64,000 bases of DNA from the NCBI GenBank assembly GCA_947184155.2, contig CAMXCT020006562.1:334288-398287 (forward strand). The letters run 5' to 3'. Every line of letters begins with the position of its first letter. Position 1 is the stretch's first letter. Shown here piece by piece: positions 41,889-56,800 of this stretch. The DNA is from Cladocopium goreaui (taxonomy: Eukaryota > Sar > Dinophyceae > Suessiales > Symbiodiniaceae). A program made the translations under genes and the position numbers. The notes below the pieces were generated by a model that ran no database searches, was not told where the DNA came from, and was given only the letters and a program-made list of their open reading frames with translations.

Positions 41889-44800
41889 ATGAAGCCCAAC
41901 ATGCGCAGAGCCCGGCCCACCTGCAAGAAGGTCGCCAAGAAATCTCCACCTCAGAATCCGGACGCAGCGGTTTGGGAGGTGTCTGATGGTGAGATGACGA
42001 CTACTAGTTGGGGCCCCAACAGGACAAAATATAAACCATATATGTGCCATGCATTGTGCCTCTCCATGTCCATGCCTGGTAACAACCTACTTACTAGTTA
42101 CAGGGGAGCTAGCCTAAGGTGAAGCCAACGATGAGATACATGTTCAAGATCATGGTGATCACATGGACTTGCATGAGCCTCCAATGTTGGAGGGACCAGC
42201 AGCAGACGAGCCAGTTTGCCCGGGTGCAGGGGGGAATGAACATGCACATGTTTACCTGGGGGATCAGAATCCTTTGGCGGGTGAACCCAGCCCTGTACCG
42301 ACTCAGATGGACATCTCTGAAGTTGAAGTGATCCCGGATTCTCCTACAGGAGCCTGCTACTGTCACATGTTGGAAATGCCCGATAGGCAACCGGAATATG
42401 AAGAAGATTGGGATGTTTGTCACCACTGCCAAAATGCCCGTCACCCTGTGGATGATGTTTCAACAGATGTTGATGTAGAGCTGGGAGAGACCACCATGGT
42501 TGAAGCCCCACAAGGTGTGCATGAAGACATGGTTGATAAGACCCCACCCCGAACATTTCGCCGTCTTCGGCCTTTGCCTATGGTTGATGACTTGTTCATG
42601 GTGGGCGACCCTGGACAATGCGCATCTAATGCCCATGATGAACCGGACGAACCTCATGTTTCCACAGTTTCTTGGTTCAAAGGAAGATCACTATGTAGAG
42701 AGCGAATTTAATTAATGAAATATACAATGAAAATGATAGGTAACCCCTGGGATACACATCTATTCATCTGCATGCCCTCGACTTTCAGGCTGAATATGTG
42801 GTGATCGATGACTGCGACCCTGATGGCCTCGAGACCGCTGAGCCTCTGGCTTCAGACTCGCAATGTTGCGCTGCAGAGGTGCCATTGATCCTTTCCGACG
42901 GGGATGGATAGGGTGCATGATTAAACGTGTTTCTGGCAGCAGGCCATTGTCGATCATTTGCATAGTAGTTTCATACCGTTTTGATGTGTTTAAGAAAAAA
43001 ACATGGGGTTTCGGGTTCCTATACTTCTCTTTTGCAAAGCTGCAGGAGGAATATCTTGAAGATGCTATGGATATTGATCACCGTTTCCCAACGCCAAGGA
43101 CTGAAGGACTAGTAAATTGGGATGGCTATCATATGTTTTTGGCACATGGCCGTGGGTCAATAAAATCCTCTAAATAATGCGATTATGCAATGTCATATTT
43201 CTGGAATGGAAAGTCATCTTCAAGCTGCACGCAGATCCCATTTAATCACATTTAGATAAACCGAAGGGTCCACAAAACATTCATCAAACCCAACTTTCTT
43301 GCAGGACAGCTACCTTGTGCCTGCTGCAGAGTCACATGCTGCTCCCCGTGCGAAGGACTAGTATTTTCTCTCCGATGGTGTCTAGGGCTATAATGTATAA
43401 ATAAGCGATATATATTCCATAGGTACACACGGGAATCATGGGTGCCCCCACCAAAGATGATCCATTTGGAGAGTTTGATATGCCTTATTTTCTCACCATG
43501 TGCAGTTGTCATAATTGGTGTTCACTTTGGTGACTAACAAAGAGAACTCCATGGAGAATGTCAAGTACATGATCAGTATAAAAACAATCAACCGTTTGCA
43601 ACACTCTGTGATGCTAGCGAAGGACACAGATCCTCCACTCCTGGCGGGACAAGAGCTTTGCGCCTCTGACTTCAAGGACTGAACGCTATGGTGTGATATG
43701 TTTGCTATACCTCTGAGATGTAAACATAAAACATAATAATCGTTGAATTTAGTAAGTCCCAAATAGAATGAAATATATAAAGCATAGCATCCAGCTCCAT
43801 GGACATCCATGACCCTGGCAGGAAGGATCTGGTCCACCCCTTGCTGGGCCAGAGCCTTGCAGTTCTGACTTCAAGGACTCTACATGGGATGAATTATGAA
43901 ATAATGGGCTATACATTAGACAAAGGTCAAAGGCGTTTTTTGACAGGGGTGTCGTGATGATTTGATTGGTTTGATTATTCCATTGTAATCACCTTCACAC
44001 CTGTTTCCGATCCAAATAGCTTGGCGTCCCCACCATCTATCACGCGGTTCACTTTTTCACTGATGTTGGATACCTGGCATGCAGGATCCGGGAAAATATC
44101 CTCTAGCTGATGCACCTGACTACATGACCGAGCTTCAGAATCAGGTGAAGGACATGGATCCGCCAGAGTTTTCAAAGCAGGGGGAACATGCTGGTAAGAC
44201 ACGGGGTCGTAAAGCAAAGGCCAAAGCAGCACCCAAAACGAAAGGCAGAGCCAATCGTGCACCAAAGAGCAAAGCCACAAAGGCAGCAAAGTCTACCAGG
44301 TCCAGGACTGCAAAGCAAAGTGTAAGAGCCAAGGCAGCAGCCAAGCCAAAAGCCAAGCCATCACCCAAACCCAAAGCGGCCAACAAGGCCAGAGCTGCAA
44401 GTGGATCCGCAGGACACTCAGCAGTCGTTCCTGCTGATCCTTTCCCTGCACCGGATGATGTCATGGAGCCCAAGGCAGCCTGCAAGAAACCTAGGACTCG
44501 AAAAACCTTGCCTGATGACAACAAAGACAGGATCCCGCCCTCCCACATCACGCACAACCACGTGTACTCGAGCGCGTATCGGAAGTCCCTGTCACTGTGC
44601 CCTGGGGACAAAGCACTTGCCCGAAAGCAAGGTGCTGCAGCTGTTGACTATTTTAAGATTCACGGGGCTGTCAATGGGCTTTGCGGCAGTTTTCGCTCAG
44701 CACCCAGAAGCAGCACAAAGAGTGCGGACAGCGGTGTTTAGTTTAGATTCCAAGCATTGAGGACTTACCATTGTGTCTCATTTGTGGGCTCGTGCTTTTT

Positions 44801-47800
44801 TAAAACCGCTACCACGTGTAGAAATCAACACTAGTCATCCTTTCATTTTGGTAGGTCATGACAAACATGAGTATCTAGTAGCTGTTTGTGCTGGCCCGGT
44901 GAGACACTTGTGGTCGCGATGCCTACTTCAATTATCGAAACTTGCGCTCGCGAAGGGCGAGCTTGGCAGGAGTCGCATTGGGAGCATGCTGTGATTCCAA
45001 AAACGAAGGCAGAGTAGCTAGTTGTTCATTGTTCCCATCACCCTAATATTGAACACCCCCTGTAGATATGGGACCGAAATATATGTAAATAATTTGTAAA
45101 TCGCCTGTACTGTACCAAAACCATTGTTTCTTGGGGGGTGTTTAATAGATAGGGAAAGGGATTAGTTTGAGTCTACTGCCATCAATCCTGATCAGTTGGT
45201 GGCTGCGGTGCCTGGAAGATGTAGTCCACTTGTAGCTGTGGTTGTGTCCAGCCTCAGCCGTGTGTGGTTCGGCGTTGTGGTGTTGTGGCGTTCTCCAGTC
45301 TACCAATGCCACCGGCAAAGAGGAGGCAACTTGGTGAAAACCAAGAGTCATGTTAAAAATCCAATGATCCAAACATTGCCATATCACTAAGGTATCTTAT
45401 TATATGCTAAAAAAAATCAATCGGTGGTTAAAATTATCCAAATATTGCCATATCATCTTTAAAAATTCAGCTATCCGAACATTGCCATATCACAATTAAA
45501 AATCAAGTTATCCAAACATTGCCATATTACTAAGGTATCTTATATGCTTAAAATTCAATCGTCCGAACATTGCCATATCACCATGTATTTAATGGGTGGT
45601 TAAAAATCCAGTTATCCAAACATTGCCATATCATCTTTGAAAATTCAGCTATCCGAACATTACCATATCATAATTAAAAACCAAGTTATCCAAACATTGC
45701 CATATCACTAAGGTATCTTATATGCTTAAAAATCCAATGATCCAAACATTGCCATATCACTAAGGTATAAAAATCCAGTTATCCGAACATTGCAATATCA
45801 CTAAGGCATCTTATGGATGGTGAAGATGAAGATCGAGCCCCAGTGGTCATTCCCCGTCGAATCCCTCGTGGACCTGTGCATGTGACAGGAGTGCCATTTC
45901 GCCTTTGGTGTGTCATGAGCCTCCTTGCTCAGGCAGTGGGTGTTATATAATTTAAATCAACTCGATCAAGGATTTTCATCCTTTAAAGATTCCTGTCCTT
46001 GAAAATAAAGCCCCAAACTGTTTTCATGACCCATCATGTTTGTATCTATTTCGGGGGGTCACGAGCCATCTAGTTTGAAGCTAGGTGTATTTTGGAACCA
46101 ACATCTTTTATAAATCATGGTTTGAACTGTTTTGAAAAATCTTTATATCGGGTTTGTTAATCTGGGGTTGGTATGATATTGTTCGGGTATTCCCTGTAGG
46201 GATTTGTGCACACACCTGGCAAGTACGCACTGGTGGATGTTTTTGCTGGGAAAGCCAATCTCAGCAAAGCATTTGCTGAGCATGGGCATGGTGTTTGCAC
46301 ATTGGACTTCGAACGGGATGAAGCCGATGTTCTTTGTCTAACTTAGTCATGGAAACAAGTTTTGCATATAACTCGCAATTTGAACCTATTTGATTTGATC
46401 CTATGTGTACGTCTGTTTGATCGAAAGAACAAACAAAGAAAACCACCTTTGTGGCCCAAGGATATTCTCAGTCCTGGAGGCTTTTGTCGACATCTACTTG
46501 CTATCATGCAAGTATGTGCCACTGGACTTGTGACATTTGGCATTCCTTGTTCTACATGGGTGACAATAAACCGTACCTTTGATTGCATCGAGCTGGGTTT
46601 AATGTTTTTGCATGGTGCCAATCCGAATAAGAATTGTCGCTTATGATAAATTGACTTTCAACCTATCACCTTCGCCCATTTAGAGATTTCCTAAAATAGT
46701 GGTATCCACAAATCATCCATTTTCATAAGCTAAACCAATCATTTTGGGGTACCCTCATTTCAGGAAACCCATATATATATGTAATTGTTTTCATCCAAAG
46801 CATTGCTACATCCATGTGGAACAAGGAAAGATGTCCTTGAGGTGAAAGCCTTTCTTGTGCAACCATACCAACAATTTACCCAGGCCCATGTATCATCTTC
46901 CCCCCTGTTGCTAAGGTGGAACAAGCCGTAGGTCACGTGAAGAACCTCTCGGAACGACCCTTAATTGCAACAAATGTCTTACACGTTGACACGTTGAGTG
47001 TCAATTTAGGGGATCAAACTAAGTGATGTTGGCTTCTCCAAGATTGACCCTGTAGCATGTTGAACCTGCTCCGAAGTCAAAGCCAGAGCCACCCGGCCAA
47101 GGAATTCGAAGGCCACTGGACTTGCCAACACCTTGGTGAGCAGAGATGCTTGGTTTGAAACTGTTCGGGGGGCTCACGCCATAGAACCTTGCATTGGGCA
47201 ATAATGTGAGTCAATGGGAGCCATGGCTCATATAAACAATGCCACACAATCACTATTTAGGGAAGATCCTGTCAGAAACCTATGGTTTTCATTATGTCTA
47301 TTGAATTGCCTTAACCTTTGGGTGGAAAAAGTTCACGACTTGAGTTGAGCAGTGCTCAATGATTTCATGTTTGACTTGCAACTAAGTGCGCGCTGTTGAT
47401 CTATGCCGTCATCCACCAGGGCGCTTTCTTTATGATCGAAAATCCAATGACTTCTTTGGTTGGAATCTTAATACATTGCCGAGCTAGCTGTGTACAAAAA
47501 TCAAATATGATGGATCGAATTCAATTACTCAATTACCTGTGGTGGTTTGTACCTTGTTGGTGCTGAGTTACCATGGCATCCCCGACTGGCTACCCTCTTT
47601 GGACACCTGAACATCTTCGACAGCTTTACTTGGCTGGGTGAATTTGGATCTTCCCGAACGGCTACACCCAAGCCAATTCGTCTCTGGAGTAATTCCAATT
47701 TTATTCATGGGCTGCAAAGGACTGCTTTCAATTGTAGAATCCATTGCATGGGTGTACGTCAATGACCATTGGGGAAATATCGACATGTGACATATTGTTT

Positions 47801-50800
47801 TTTTTACCCCAGGCCTGGTTCTTTGACTGGGGCTGCCGCAGGAGACTCCGACGCCGAAGGTATCGCAGGCGGAATGGCCTAGTGAGCCATTACTATGACC
47901 GGGCTGGACGCCGCCGCTTCAAGGGGTTGGCCAAGTTGAAAAAATCCCAGGTCTACCCCATTCGCTTTGCACGAGCTGTAACTCAGCCTACGTCTTTGGG
48001 ACCCCCTGAAGTCACCAAAACAAAACATGCTTGTTTCTCCAACATTGTTGAAGATGATGGTTGGAATAATCCAATTATAGAACATACATGGGTCTTTCTC
48101 AAAATGATCGATATATACTTAAAAATAACTAAAATGAGTTTAACTTCGAAGAACGTACCCATTTCGAGAAAGACCATTTATATTATTGTCCTAGGTGTCC
48201 TAACTGGGTGAGATCGTTTTGTGGGTTCTTGGGTTCTCACTACAAGGTGGCCATAAGTGGATCAAATGCTGTATCATTGTGGAAACCCATGATGACCATC
48301 CATTCTATACGAGGAATATCCATAAATCAAGGGATAAGCACATTCGACCATAATCCACTAATATGGGTAAAATCAATCATCAATTATGATGATACATCAT
48401 AATATGTGGTCTTACCCTATGGGCTCCCTTGCAAAAAAATAAACTGAAGTTTCAAGTTTGGAACATTATCTTACTCAGTGGGCGTCCTTACTTTCCCTGC
48501 GTTCATATAGTTACATTATGTTTTCCATCGATATGGTATACGATATGAAAAATGGCTTCATCGCCTGCAAACTCATGATATACCGAGGTCCGTGATGCCT
48601 GGTCTCCTCTACATAACACCACCGTGGCTCCCCGACCAGTTACACTTGCATTGGTGGACCACTCACAGGATGTTTGGGCCGATGCCAACATGGAGCCAGT
48701 GCTGTGCTGGTTGGAAGATACTTTAAAGAACCGACGATGTGCAATCCCGTCGCCGTGAAATTACACATGGTACCATACCTAATTACAGGTGCCTTACCCC
48801 ATATTTCTAAATGTGGGAAGCTGGCTGTGTGCACTTGGTGCAAGTGGAGAAAAAATTGTATAACGAGCATATGCTGTGGGGATGTGGATCAAATAAAATG
48901 CAACAACAGCCCAATACCGTGGATCTCTAAATGCCAAATATTGTTTGGGGACAGATACTCAATACATTTCAAGTATGGCACTTTATAAATGGGTTACATG
49001 TCAAGTTGTTTCGGGAACTTTACAAATGAAGCAGTCACCCCATGATAATCAGGCATAAACCAACAATGGTATCCAAGCCTTGTTCGTGAACCAGGAGCCC
49101 ATCTTGAGGCAATTTACCTGGCAGGTGATTCTCAAATGACATGTTTGATTGGGGCACTTCGAGAACATCAGATAATGTTGGTCACTATCTGACGCTATCT
49201 GGCGGATACAATGTTCAACCGTTTTCAAGAAAGGTCGCATGATTGAAAAAATATCTTTTGTTTCCGCGATCTAGATGCTTTTTGGGGGTGGGGTGCGCGT
49301 GGGATAGCGTCGGATATCGCGATTTATATTTTGGGGTTGGGGGTGGGGGGCGTGTGGGATAGCGTCGGATATCGATTAATATTTTGGGATCGGGGAGGGC
49401 GCGTCAGATAGCGTCAGATAGCGTCGGTTTGGTCCCTCGCGGGCCCTCAAACGAATTCATTCACGAGGGACCCACCGTCAGATAGCGTCGGATAGCGTCG
49501 GATAGCTTTTTGGTAAAAAAAATATTTTATCCGCCGTCAGACAGCGTCAGATAATTTTTGTTGATAAAAACATACCAAAATCCACCGTCAGATAACGTCA
49601 GCTAACATTTGGGGATAAACATATGCCATGGTGACCTAATCCCTCAGTCCCTAGCCGCATCACTTTGCTCGACTCTCTGGGGGGGTTCACCATGGTGAAG
49701 CCTGTGGATACAAGGATGGAGGACAGGATGCACATTCACAACTGTCAGTGTGTTCCATTTGGTTTCCCATTTCAAAATATTTTTTGGATTCGGGGTGGTT
49801 GTTCATGTTGTTCCCAGGACGTATCCGGGGTTAGATTTAGCCCGTGCGGTATGGCAACAAAGAAAGCCTTCTTTGACAAGTACCCTGGGGCGAATGAGGC
49901 AGGTTTAATTATACAAATGGTTTGCAAAAATGTTGCCACCAAATGAAAAATAATTTTATGGCTACTCCGGCGAGGCGTTCAGAACGCCACCGCCCACCCG
50001 TTCGATGGCATCACCGGCTTTCAGCCCAGTGGAGGACTGTTGGAGCTCATGGCCAACCCATCAAATTATTTGTGTTATATGGGTTATAACAGTATCTGTT
50101 CCTTATATTAAGGGAATTAAGTGGTGCTACATATATGACACAAATTGTTGAATAGCCTGCAGGAAGATTCCCAGGCGACAACGGTCCCATGTTCTGAGTC
50201 CCAGGCATGGCTTTTCCATTCTTCGATACCAGAAATGTTTTGAACCTGAGCCACAACCCCGTCTTGATAGCCTATTGTTTTTATTTGGGGTGCAGGTGTC
50301 AGATATTATGTGGCCGAAAAACTTGGACTTCTCGCCCCATGATGACCCTGGGATGAAGCTGACCGAGCGTCTTGTCATCATATACAATACTTATTGACTA
50401 TTGACCTTATTTGTGTATAACATTGTCCAAAATAAATCAAACACACACTCTCATGTTACTTTTGCCTAGGTCGGTGTCCCCCATCAGTGCCGAGCCAACT
50501 CCCAGCACTGCATCCCCTGCTGCTTCACCTAGCCCTGCCAAGAAAGCAAGCCCTGTCGCCCACCCTGTCGCCCACCCTGTCCCGCCAAAAGCTTGTGCAG
50601 ACACCCAGCCCGTGATGCCCACAGCCAACAAAAAAGCAAAAAGCACAGCAGCCCCGCCAATGCCACCTAGCATGGTGCCAATGGTGCCACCTGTCATGAA
50701 GAAAGCCAAGACCGAGGTAATCCACAGCAAAGCATGCGCAGTGAAGGGTGCGGTCATGGGGAGACCTCCAGCCACACCTCAAACCAAGGCTCCAGGATGC

Positions 50801-53800
50801 CTTACCCCGCCCATGCCTCCAGCTGTAGCAGTGGCACCGCCACCACCAAAACCAGCAGCAGCAGCAGCAGTTCAGCGAGCCTATGTGGCGACTCCTGCAG
50901 CAATCCCAAAAACTGGTGTGAAGATGGAAGTCAAGCCAACACAGAATGCAGCAGCAGCGTTGAGAAGACAAAAACCCCGACCAACCACAAAGGTGGAGTT
51001 GGCTGAAGAATCTACTGTGCCTCCCAAAGCGCCCAGCACGGTGATTTCAGCCGAAACTCCTGCACAGCCCAAAGTTGCCTCTTTGTGTAGACATGAGACA
51101 AAAGCGACGCCCCCGACACCTCACACACCTGTTGCCCCGAGCCCTGCCACTGCCCGTCCCGAGCCCCTGGCAAAGGCTGCCATGCCTGCACCTCCAGTGA
51201 CCAGCCCAGCACAGGAGAAAGAGGTAGAGGATGAAGCTCAGAGGGAAGAACGAATTCGAAACTGGGTCCAAAAAATGGACGACCTTGAGGTCAAACAGAA
51301 GATCGATAAGATCAAGAACGACCCTGTCTTTGCCCAGTTTGAACAATATCTCCGTAAGGAGATTTTCGCCCTAGAGGATGATGAAGAACTTCCTGAGTTT
51401 GGAACTTCTGATGAAGATGAGGAGCTGGTGTCTTTTATGCTATGGTCAGAAAATGAGGCCTTGAAGCCCAGCCCTGACACAGCTTTGCCTGATCCCAATC
51501 CCAGGGAAACCGCAGCACTTGCCGTGGCAGATCCCAGAGCAGCTACCGCAGCACTTGCAGTGGCAGATCCCAAAGCAGCCCCAATGCCCAATCCCAAGCG
51601 TGTGTCTTTTGCAGAGGAAGTCACAGTATACTCTGCTCCTTTGAAGCCTCCAGCAATGCATTCACCTCCCCCGGTGTCCCCACCTGTCCCAGAGGCAACC
51701 AGCCCACCGACACCGCCGCAGAGTTTGGGGGCTACCGCAGCAGCAGCGTTGACACCACCTACAGCGCCAGCAGCAGCACTCGCACCAGCAGCTCCACCAA
51801 CACCACCAACTCCCACACCGACAGCACCTGCCACCAAATCACCACCTTCACTGCCTACCCCTGCACCTCCAGCAACACCTGCCTCCACCAGCACAGTTCA
51901 CACAACTTCCATGGTACCAGCTGGAACGCTCGCGGGTCAGATTCAAGTCCATGCCCCTGTTTCTCAGTGGCAATGTTTTTGATCAAGTTCAAAATATAAG
52001 TATTCCAAATTCCAAATATGTATATTCCAACATGCACGGAAAATTTCAACCAATGTTTGGAGATCACCCATTCAGACATAAAAACATATTATATGTGTCC
52101 CATTGCTTCTGAGGAAAGTGTGGAGGTAACCTTTGGAAGTTACAAGGAACGTCAAGCCCACTACGCTCAAATGAAAAGGCCTGGTCATTTTTTTTGGATA
52201 GCCCTATCCCCATGTCGTAAGGCATGAATGCCGTACATAAATTTTGAACACACATATTTGATCGCATTCGCCTTCTATACGGTTCCTTGTTTGGGTATTG
52301 CTTGGAACATCAGGCAATTGGAGGCGAGCGATAGCTTCGACATACCCAATGAGATCGTGGAGTCATGGCACCAGGCAATCAAGACCCGCTCCCGTGCGGG
52401 AAAAAATGCTGTTTTTCTAGCCTTTCTCCGGGCAGGAAAGGACTGGTCTAAGTTACTTGGTTGAACCAAGATGGGAAATGGTTTAGGTGACAGTCATCAG
52501 AAAATGAATACCATCATTTCTAATTGACCTATAACGCAAAATCAAGATAAACATTAAATGCCTTAGTTGCAGCCCACATTGACACCGAGGCTGTCCCTGA
52601 AATGCTCAAGGACCCGCACAGATCGCAGCATTGGACGCACAAAGTATGGACTCAACCTCAGGTGGTGGGAAAACATGACACACCTTAAGATTGTAGGAAT
52701 GTTAGTGCCGTATGCATATGGCATCACAACGCAATGGGGATATTCCTGAATCATAGGAGTTTGACAAATCTCATGTTTGGGGCACATATACTGTTTTGCC
52801 TAGGATGGAAAACGAGGGCACAGTTGCTTGCTATGCATGGCGATGCATCGATCGTGGAGAAAATCATCGATCAAAAAACCCGGAACCAGGAGTTCAAAGA
52901 ACACCCAGACGCGCCAGGTGACATCAATGCTATGATGTTTTACGTCTTGGTTGACTTGGAGTCAGTTGCCGAAGATGAACACGAAGATCGGGTATCTATG
53001 GAAGTTGGTGGGGAAACCCATGGAGAGCAGGCGCCTCACTTTATTGACCCCATTGTGGAAAATAGTTCGGCCAACCTTGCTGAACACCATGCTATGGTTA
53101 TATAATACGAGTATCCCCATTTAGAAAAAAAACAAATGTTCTATATAGTGACCCCTGGTTGGTAAGTAGCTGTGTTTCAGGAGGAGTCGTTTTGGGATAC
53201 TGTCATGCTATAGCATGGCAGTATCCCAAAAACGGTTTGCAAAACATATTGACAATCATATGCACCATTTTGGGTAAGCATAAACAAATAGTTTGGCCCT
53301 CGCTAGGCCGAACGCTTTGCGACTTCAGATGCGTTGACTTCGTTTGGGGCTGGCATGACGAACGAGCCCCTCCGTCTCCAGTTTGCCAAGCAAGAGAGCG
53401 CTCCGGCTCTTGGTGCCCCGGCATCTTCGGCTGCTGGACTCCCTGCTGTTCCACCAGGAGCGCCGGCAGCACCTGAGGCAAAGGCAGCAGCACCCAAGAA
53501 GGCCCCGAAGGCCAAAGCCAGACCCGGTGGTGAAACATCTACCCGGAAGAAGATTCTTAACGTCATTACAAAATCACAATATTGATGTACTAACCCTGGA
53601 GAATGAGGTGATTGGATCGATAAGCATGGTCAGTGGGTATCTCCAGTTTCTTTATCTTGAACCCCAAATTCCATTGCAACAATGGCCCAAATTGTATGAA
53701 CAATGTCAATCAAAAAACGGTGCCACAATTCCCTATTGACTATTGCATTCCCTATTGAGTATATATGTTATATTCATGATTGATATTCAGGATTTGGATC

Positions 53801-56800
53801 TCAAACGTAGGATGGTGCTGGGATGATCCCGAAGTCAGTAAATGGTTTGAATATAAGATCAGCAATATGTTTGTATCCCCTGGTATCTAATATATAATCC
53901 CACTTGTACTACCCATCCAGTGCTAAAAGAGGGGATAATCCCAAAGATGACCAATGGATCTATTCTGTACGTTGCATGTTTTATTCAATAAGAACATCCA
54001 TGTGGCCCATGTGTTTTCATCATTTTGTAACTGAGGAATGAGATGCCCGAGGAGCCACGTCCAAAGGCTCTTTGGATACTCAACCGGTTAAGTGCTGATC
54101 TTCAATCAGCTCGCATGTGGCCAGTGCGCTTGGCGCATTTGAAGCACCAGGAATCCTTGTGCAACTTGACCCATGATTTTCCCATTTGGGCCAAATCGTA
54201 CAAGATAAAGAGTTCTTCATTACACATCTATTTTGGGTTCCCCGTGTCAGTATTTCAGCCATGGGCCTTCGGGGACACAGTTTATGCCAAACACTGGTTG
54301 GTTGACTTTGATGGGACATGTAGGCAAATCACTTGGGGCCCTCAAAAAAATACGAACCATATGCCACACTACATTCACATCCTGGCCTAACGAGGTAAGA
54401 GTTTCCAGGGCCATGCAGATGAGCTGGAACGCAGCTTTCACCAGCTTGCGCGCCAGACCGCGAACAAGGAATTCCATGACACCTTTTTGGCCTTGTGGAA
54501 ACTAATGACCTGATCCCTTTGAGATTTCATTGGTCTGGTTATATTGAAATGTTCAATTTCGGATTTCATTACGGAATGGTTACATGAATCTGTTCCATTT
54601 GGGATGAACCAGTGTTGTTGAAGTTTTCATTGTAGAATTGCTATGCATTCAATCTGATGGATTTGTAATATATATATATATATAAGAAATTATACAATAT
54701 GTTTTAACCCTATATATAAACAAGATATACAAAATAAAATAACGGCAATATGGGGGTGACCACTCCTAAACCCATCTAAACTCTGTGCCAGGAGATTGAC
54801 CCGGCTGATGTGGGGGCATTGCAGGCTGCTTGTGAGCTTGCAATTCAGAGAATGACCCTTTATGAGGAAGATGCGGTTGAGGCCAACACTTTGGTCAAAG
54901 CATCCACCAAGGTGTCGTCGAAGGACCCATGTAAAACATTACATACAAACAACCCCAATGTTTCAACACTATTGTGGGCCCAAGTTTTAACCATACGGAT
55001 GCAATCCAACAATCTAATTTGGGGGAAGTGTCATAAATGCATTTCTTTAGGCCCTACCCTGAATATAATTATGATCCAACTGGTTGCCAAATTTGCCCAA
55101 AAAATGATCTAGACTCAAGGGTCCGAAGTTCATAGATTGGTGGTCGGCAACCCCCTATCCCAAACCAGGTGATTCCATAAACCAGGGGATTCTTGGGAAA
55201 GTAGCCGTAGCTAAATTCTAAATAATGGTTCACTATATAGTTGAGGAATTCCAATGATGGTACCATGGGACTCATCATGATCCACACAACCTCCACTTTC
55301 CATCCTCTGCCAGCTGGGTCTCCAGCAGTTTGGCCAGGACAAGACTGCGAAGACCTCCCGAGCGGAGAAGTGAAGTGACTTTCTTGGCCGTCATATTTAG
55401 ATGATGGCTCAGTTCCGCTAGATGGTTAGCGATGTGGCCAGTTTTCTTTTCAAAACTTGTCGCCTAATCTAATTTCATGGGGTGTACGCCATAGCTTGAA
55501 AACAAGCTAGTTTGGCAATGGGTGTGCTAGCAAATCATTGCTGGCTGACAAGACATGGAGACATGGAGTGAGATTCGTCAATTTCCGAGATCAAAACGAA
55601 ATCTCTGCATTGCGACAATCTGTGATTTTGCAACCCTGAGCGTTTACATGACTCATGCAAAGAAAATGCATTTCGATATTCCCAAAGAATATGTTTCCGT
55701 CAGATTGCAACCTCCAGGATTGTTTCGCAGACGTGAACTTGCTGCGGCTTCAAGTAAAGATGGTGACAAGGACTCAGCAGCCTCCACTGGAAATGTAAGT
55801 TTAAACTAGGAACGGCATTTGCAATATAATGTTCATACCCATAGGATCCATGTATGCTATATATGGTAACATTTACCATCAATATATCCCAAATGTTAGC
55901 ATAAAATACCATACATGGATCCTATAGGATATATAGAGGGGCCAGTTTGGTATACCATCTATCATCATTTACCTGTTGTTAAAGGGGTAAACCAACCCCT
56001 CTATTAATCAACCAACTAATGCGAAAAAACATCGTGATTAATTAATTCCAATACCCACCATTTTCAAACCAGGTTCTCTTCCGCAGCCTTGCATCCATCG
56101 ACGTCGCAGGGGCGGCCATGGAAGCAGCCTCGATTAACCCCTTACGAGCCGCCCCATATTTTGGCGGCGAAGGAAAGGGGCACCCGTCCCAAACAGCCGG
56201 AGGAACTTCAGAATTTACTGATTGGAGATTTTGCATCAGGCAAATCTAGCGCAACCAGGGTTTCTTGGTTTTGCAATCTACATGTAAAGGATTTGGACCT
56301 CACAAGTCAGATCAATAAACTATATGTTTATTTATGTGGGGTACCATCCAATATTATATTGAGAATTGGGAGTTTATTAATCCTATAGGGCCTAGGGTTG
56401 ACATTATCTATCTAGTGTACCCCCGGGACTTGGAATTTGAATTAAATCCGAAAGTAGATGCCAATGGGTTACTTGAACTAGGATACCCCAAAAGTGTTTT
56501 TTCGAGATCAACCAGTTTGTGGTATATGACACTTTCGAACGTCCCATCTGACAAAATACAAACCCAAGCCAACTCGAATTTGAACTCATCATTCAGCAAG
56601 ACGATTCCCATATACATTTTTTTGGGGAGGAAACTTAAATATGTTGATTTCATCCACACTATGCCAGCAAGAACCTGTCGGCTTACCAATTTCCACCGTT
56701 TGATTTGGACAAACTTCTTTTAATATCAAGGTATGTTTCAAGGTTTTACCCATTTCTATCCGTTCCAGCATACGAGGGACCATTCCTGTTAGTGCTCATT

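Larger units (their letters stand above)
36321..48659. repeat. Tandem duplication, copy 2 (12,339 bp)
   Basis: It starts exactly at the partial family C element ATTCAGGTTAGTGAAATATT and ends after GCATTGGTGGAC, where the ancestral gene C exon continues uninterrupted. The junction at 36320/36321 shows no obvious microhomology or filler. Confidence 0.97.

Noticed and set aside
36321..48659. Reading copy 2 as a separately evolved paralogue
   Set aside because: Divergence is about 0.1% including introns, microsatellites and elements, so it is a very recent duplication or an assembly duplicate, not an old gene family pair.
51238..51894. 218-codon Gly/Ala/Ser-rich minus-strand frame
   Set aside because: It is the complement of the Pro/Ala/Thr-rich gene C exon; low-complexity GC-rich coding sequence leaves such shadows.
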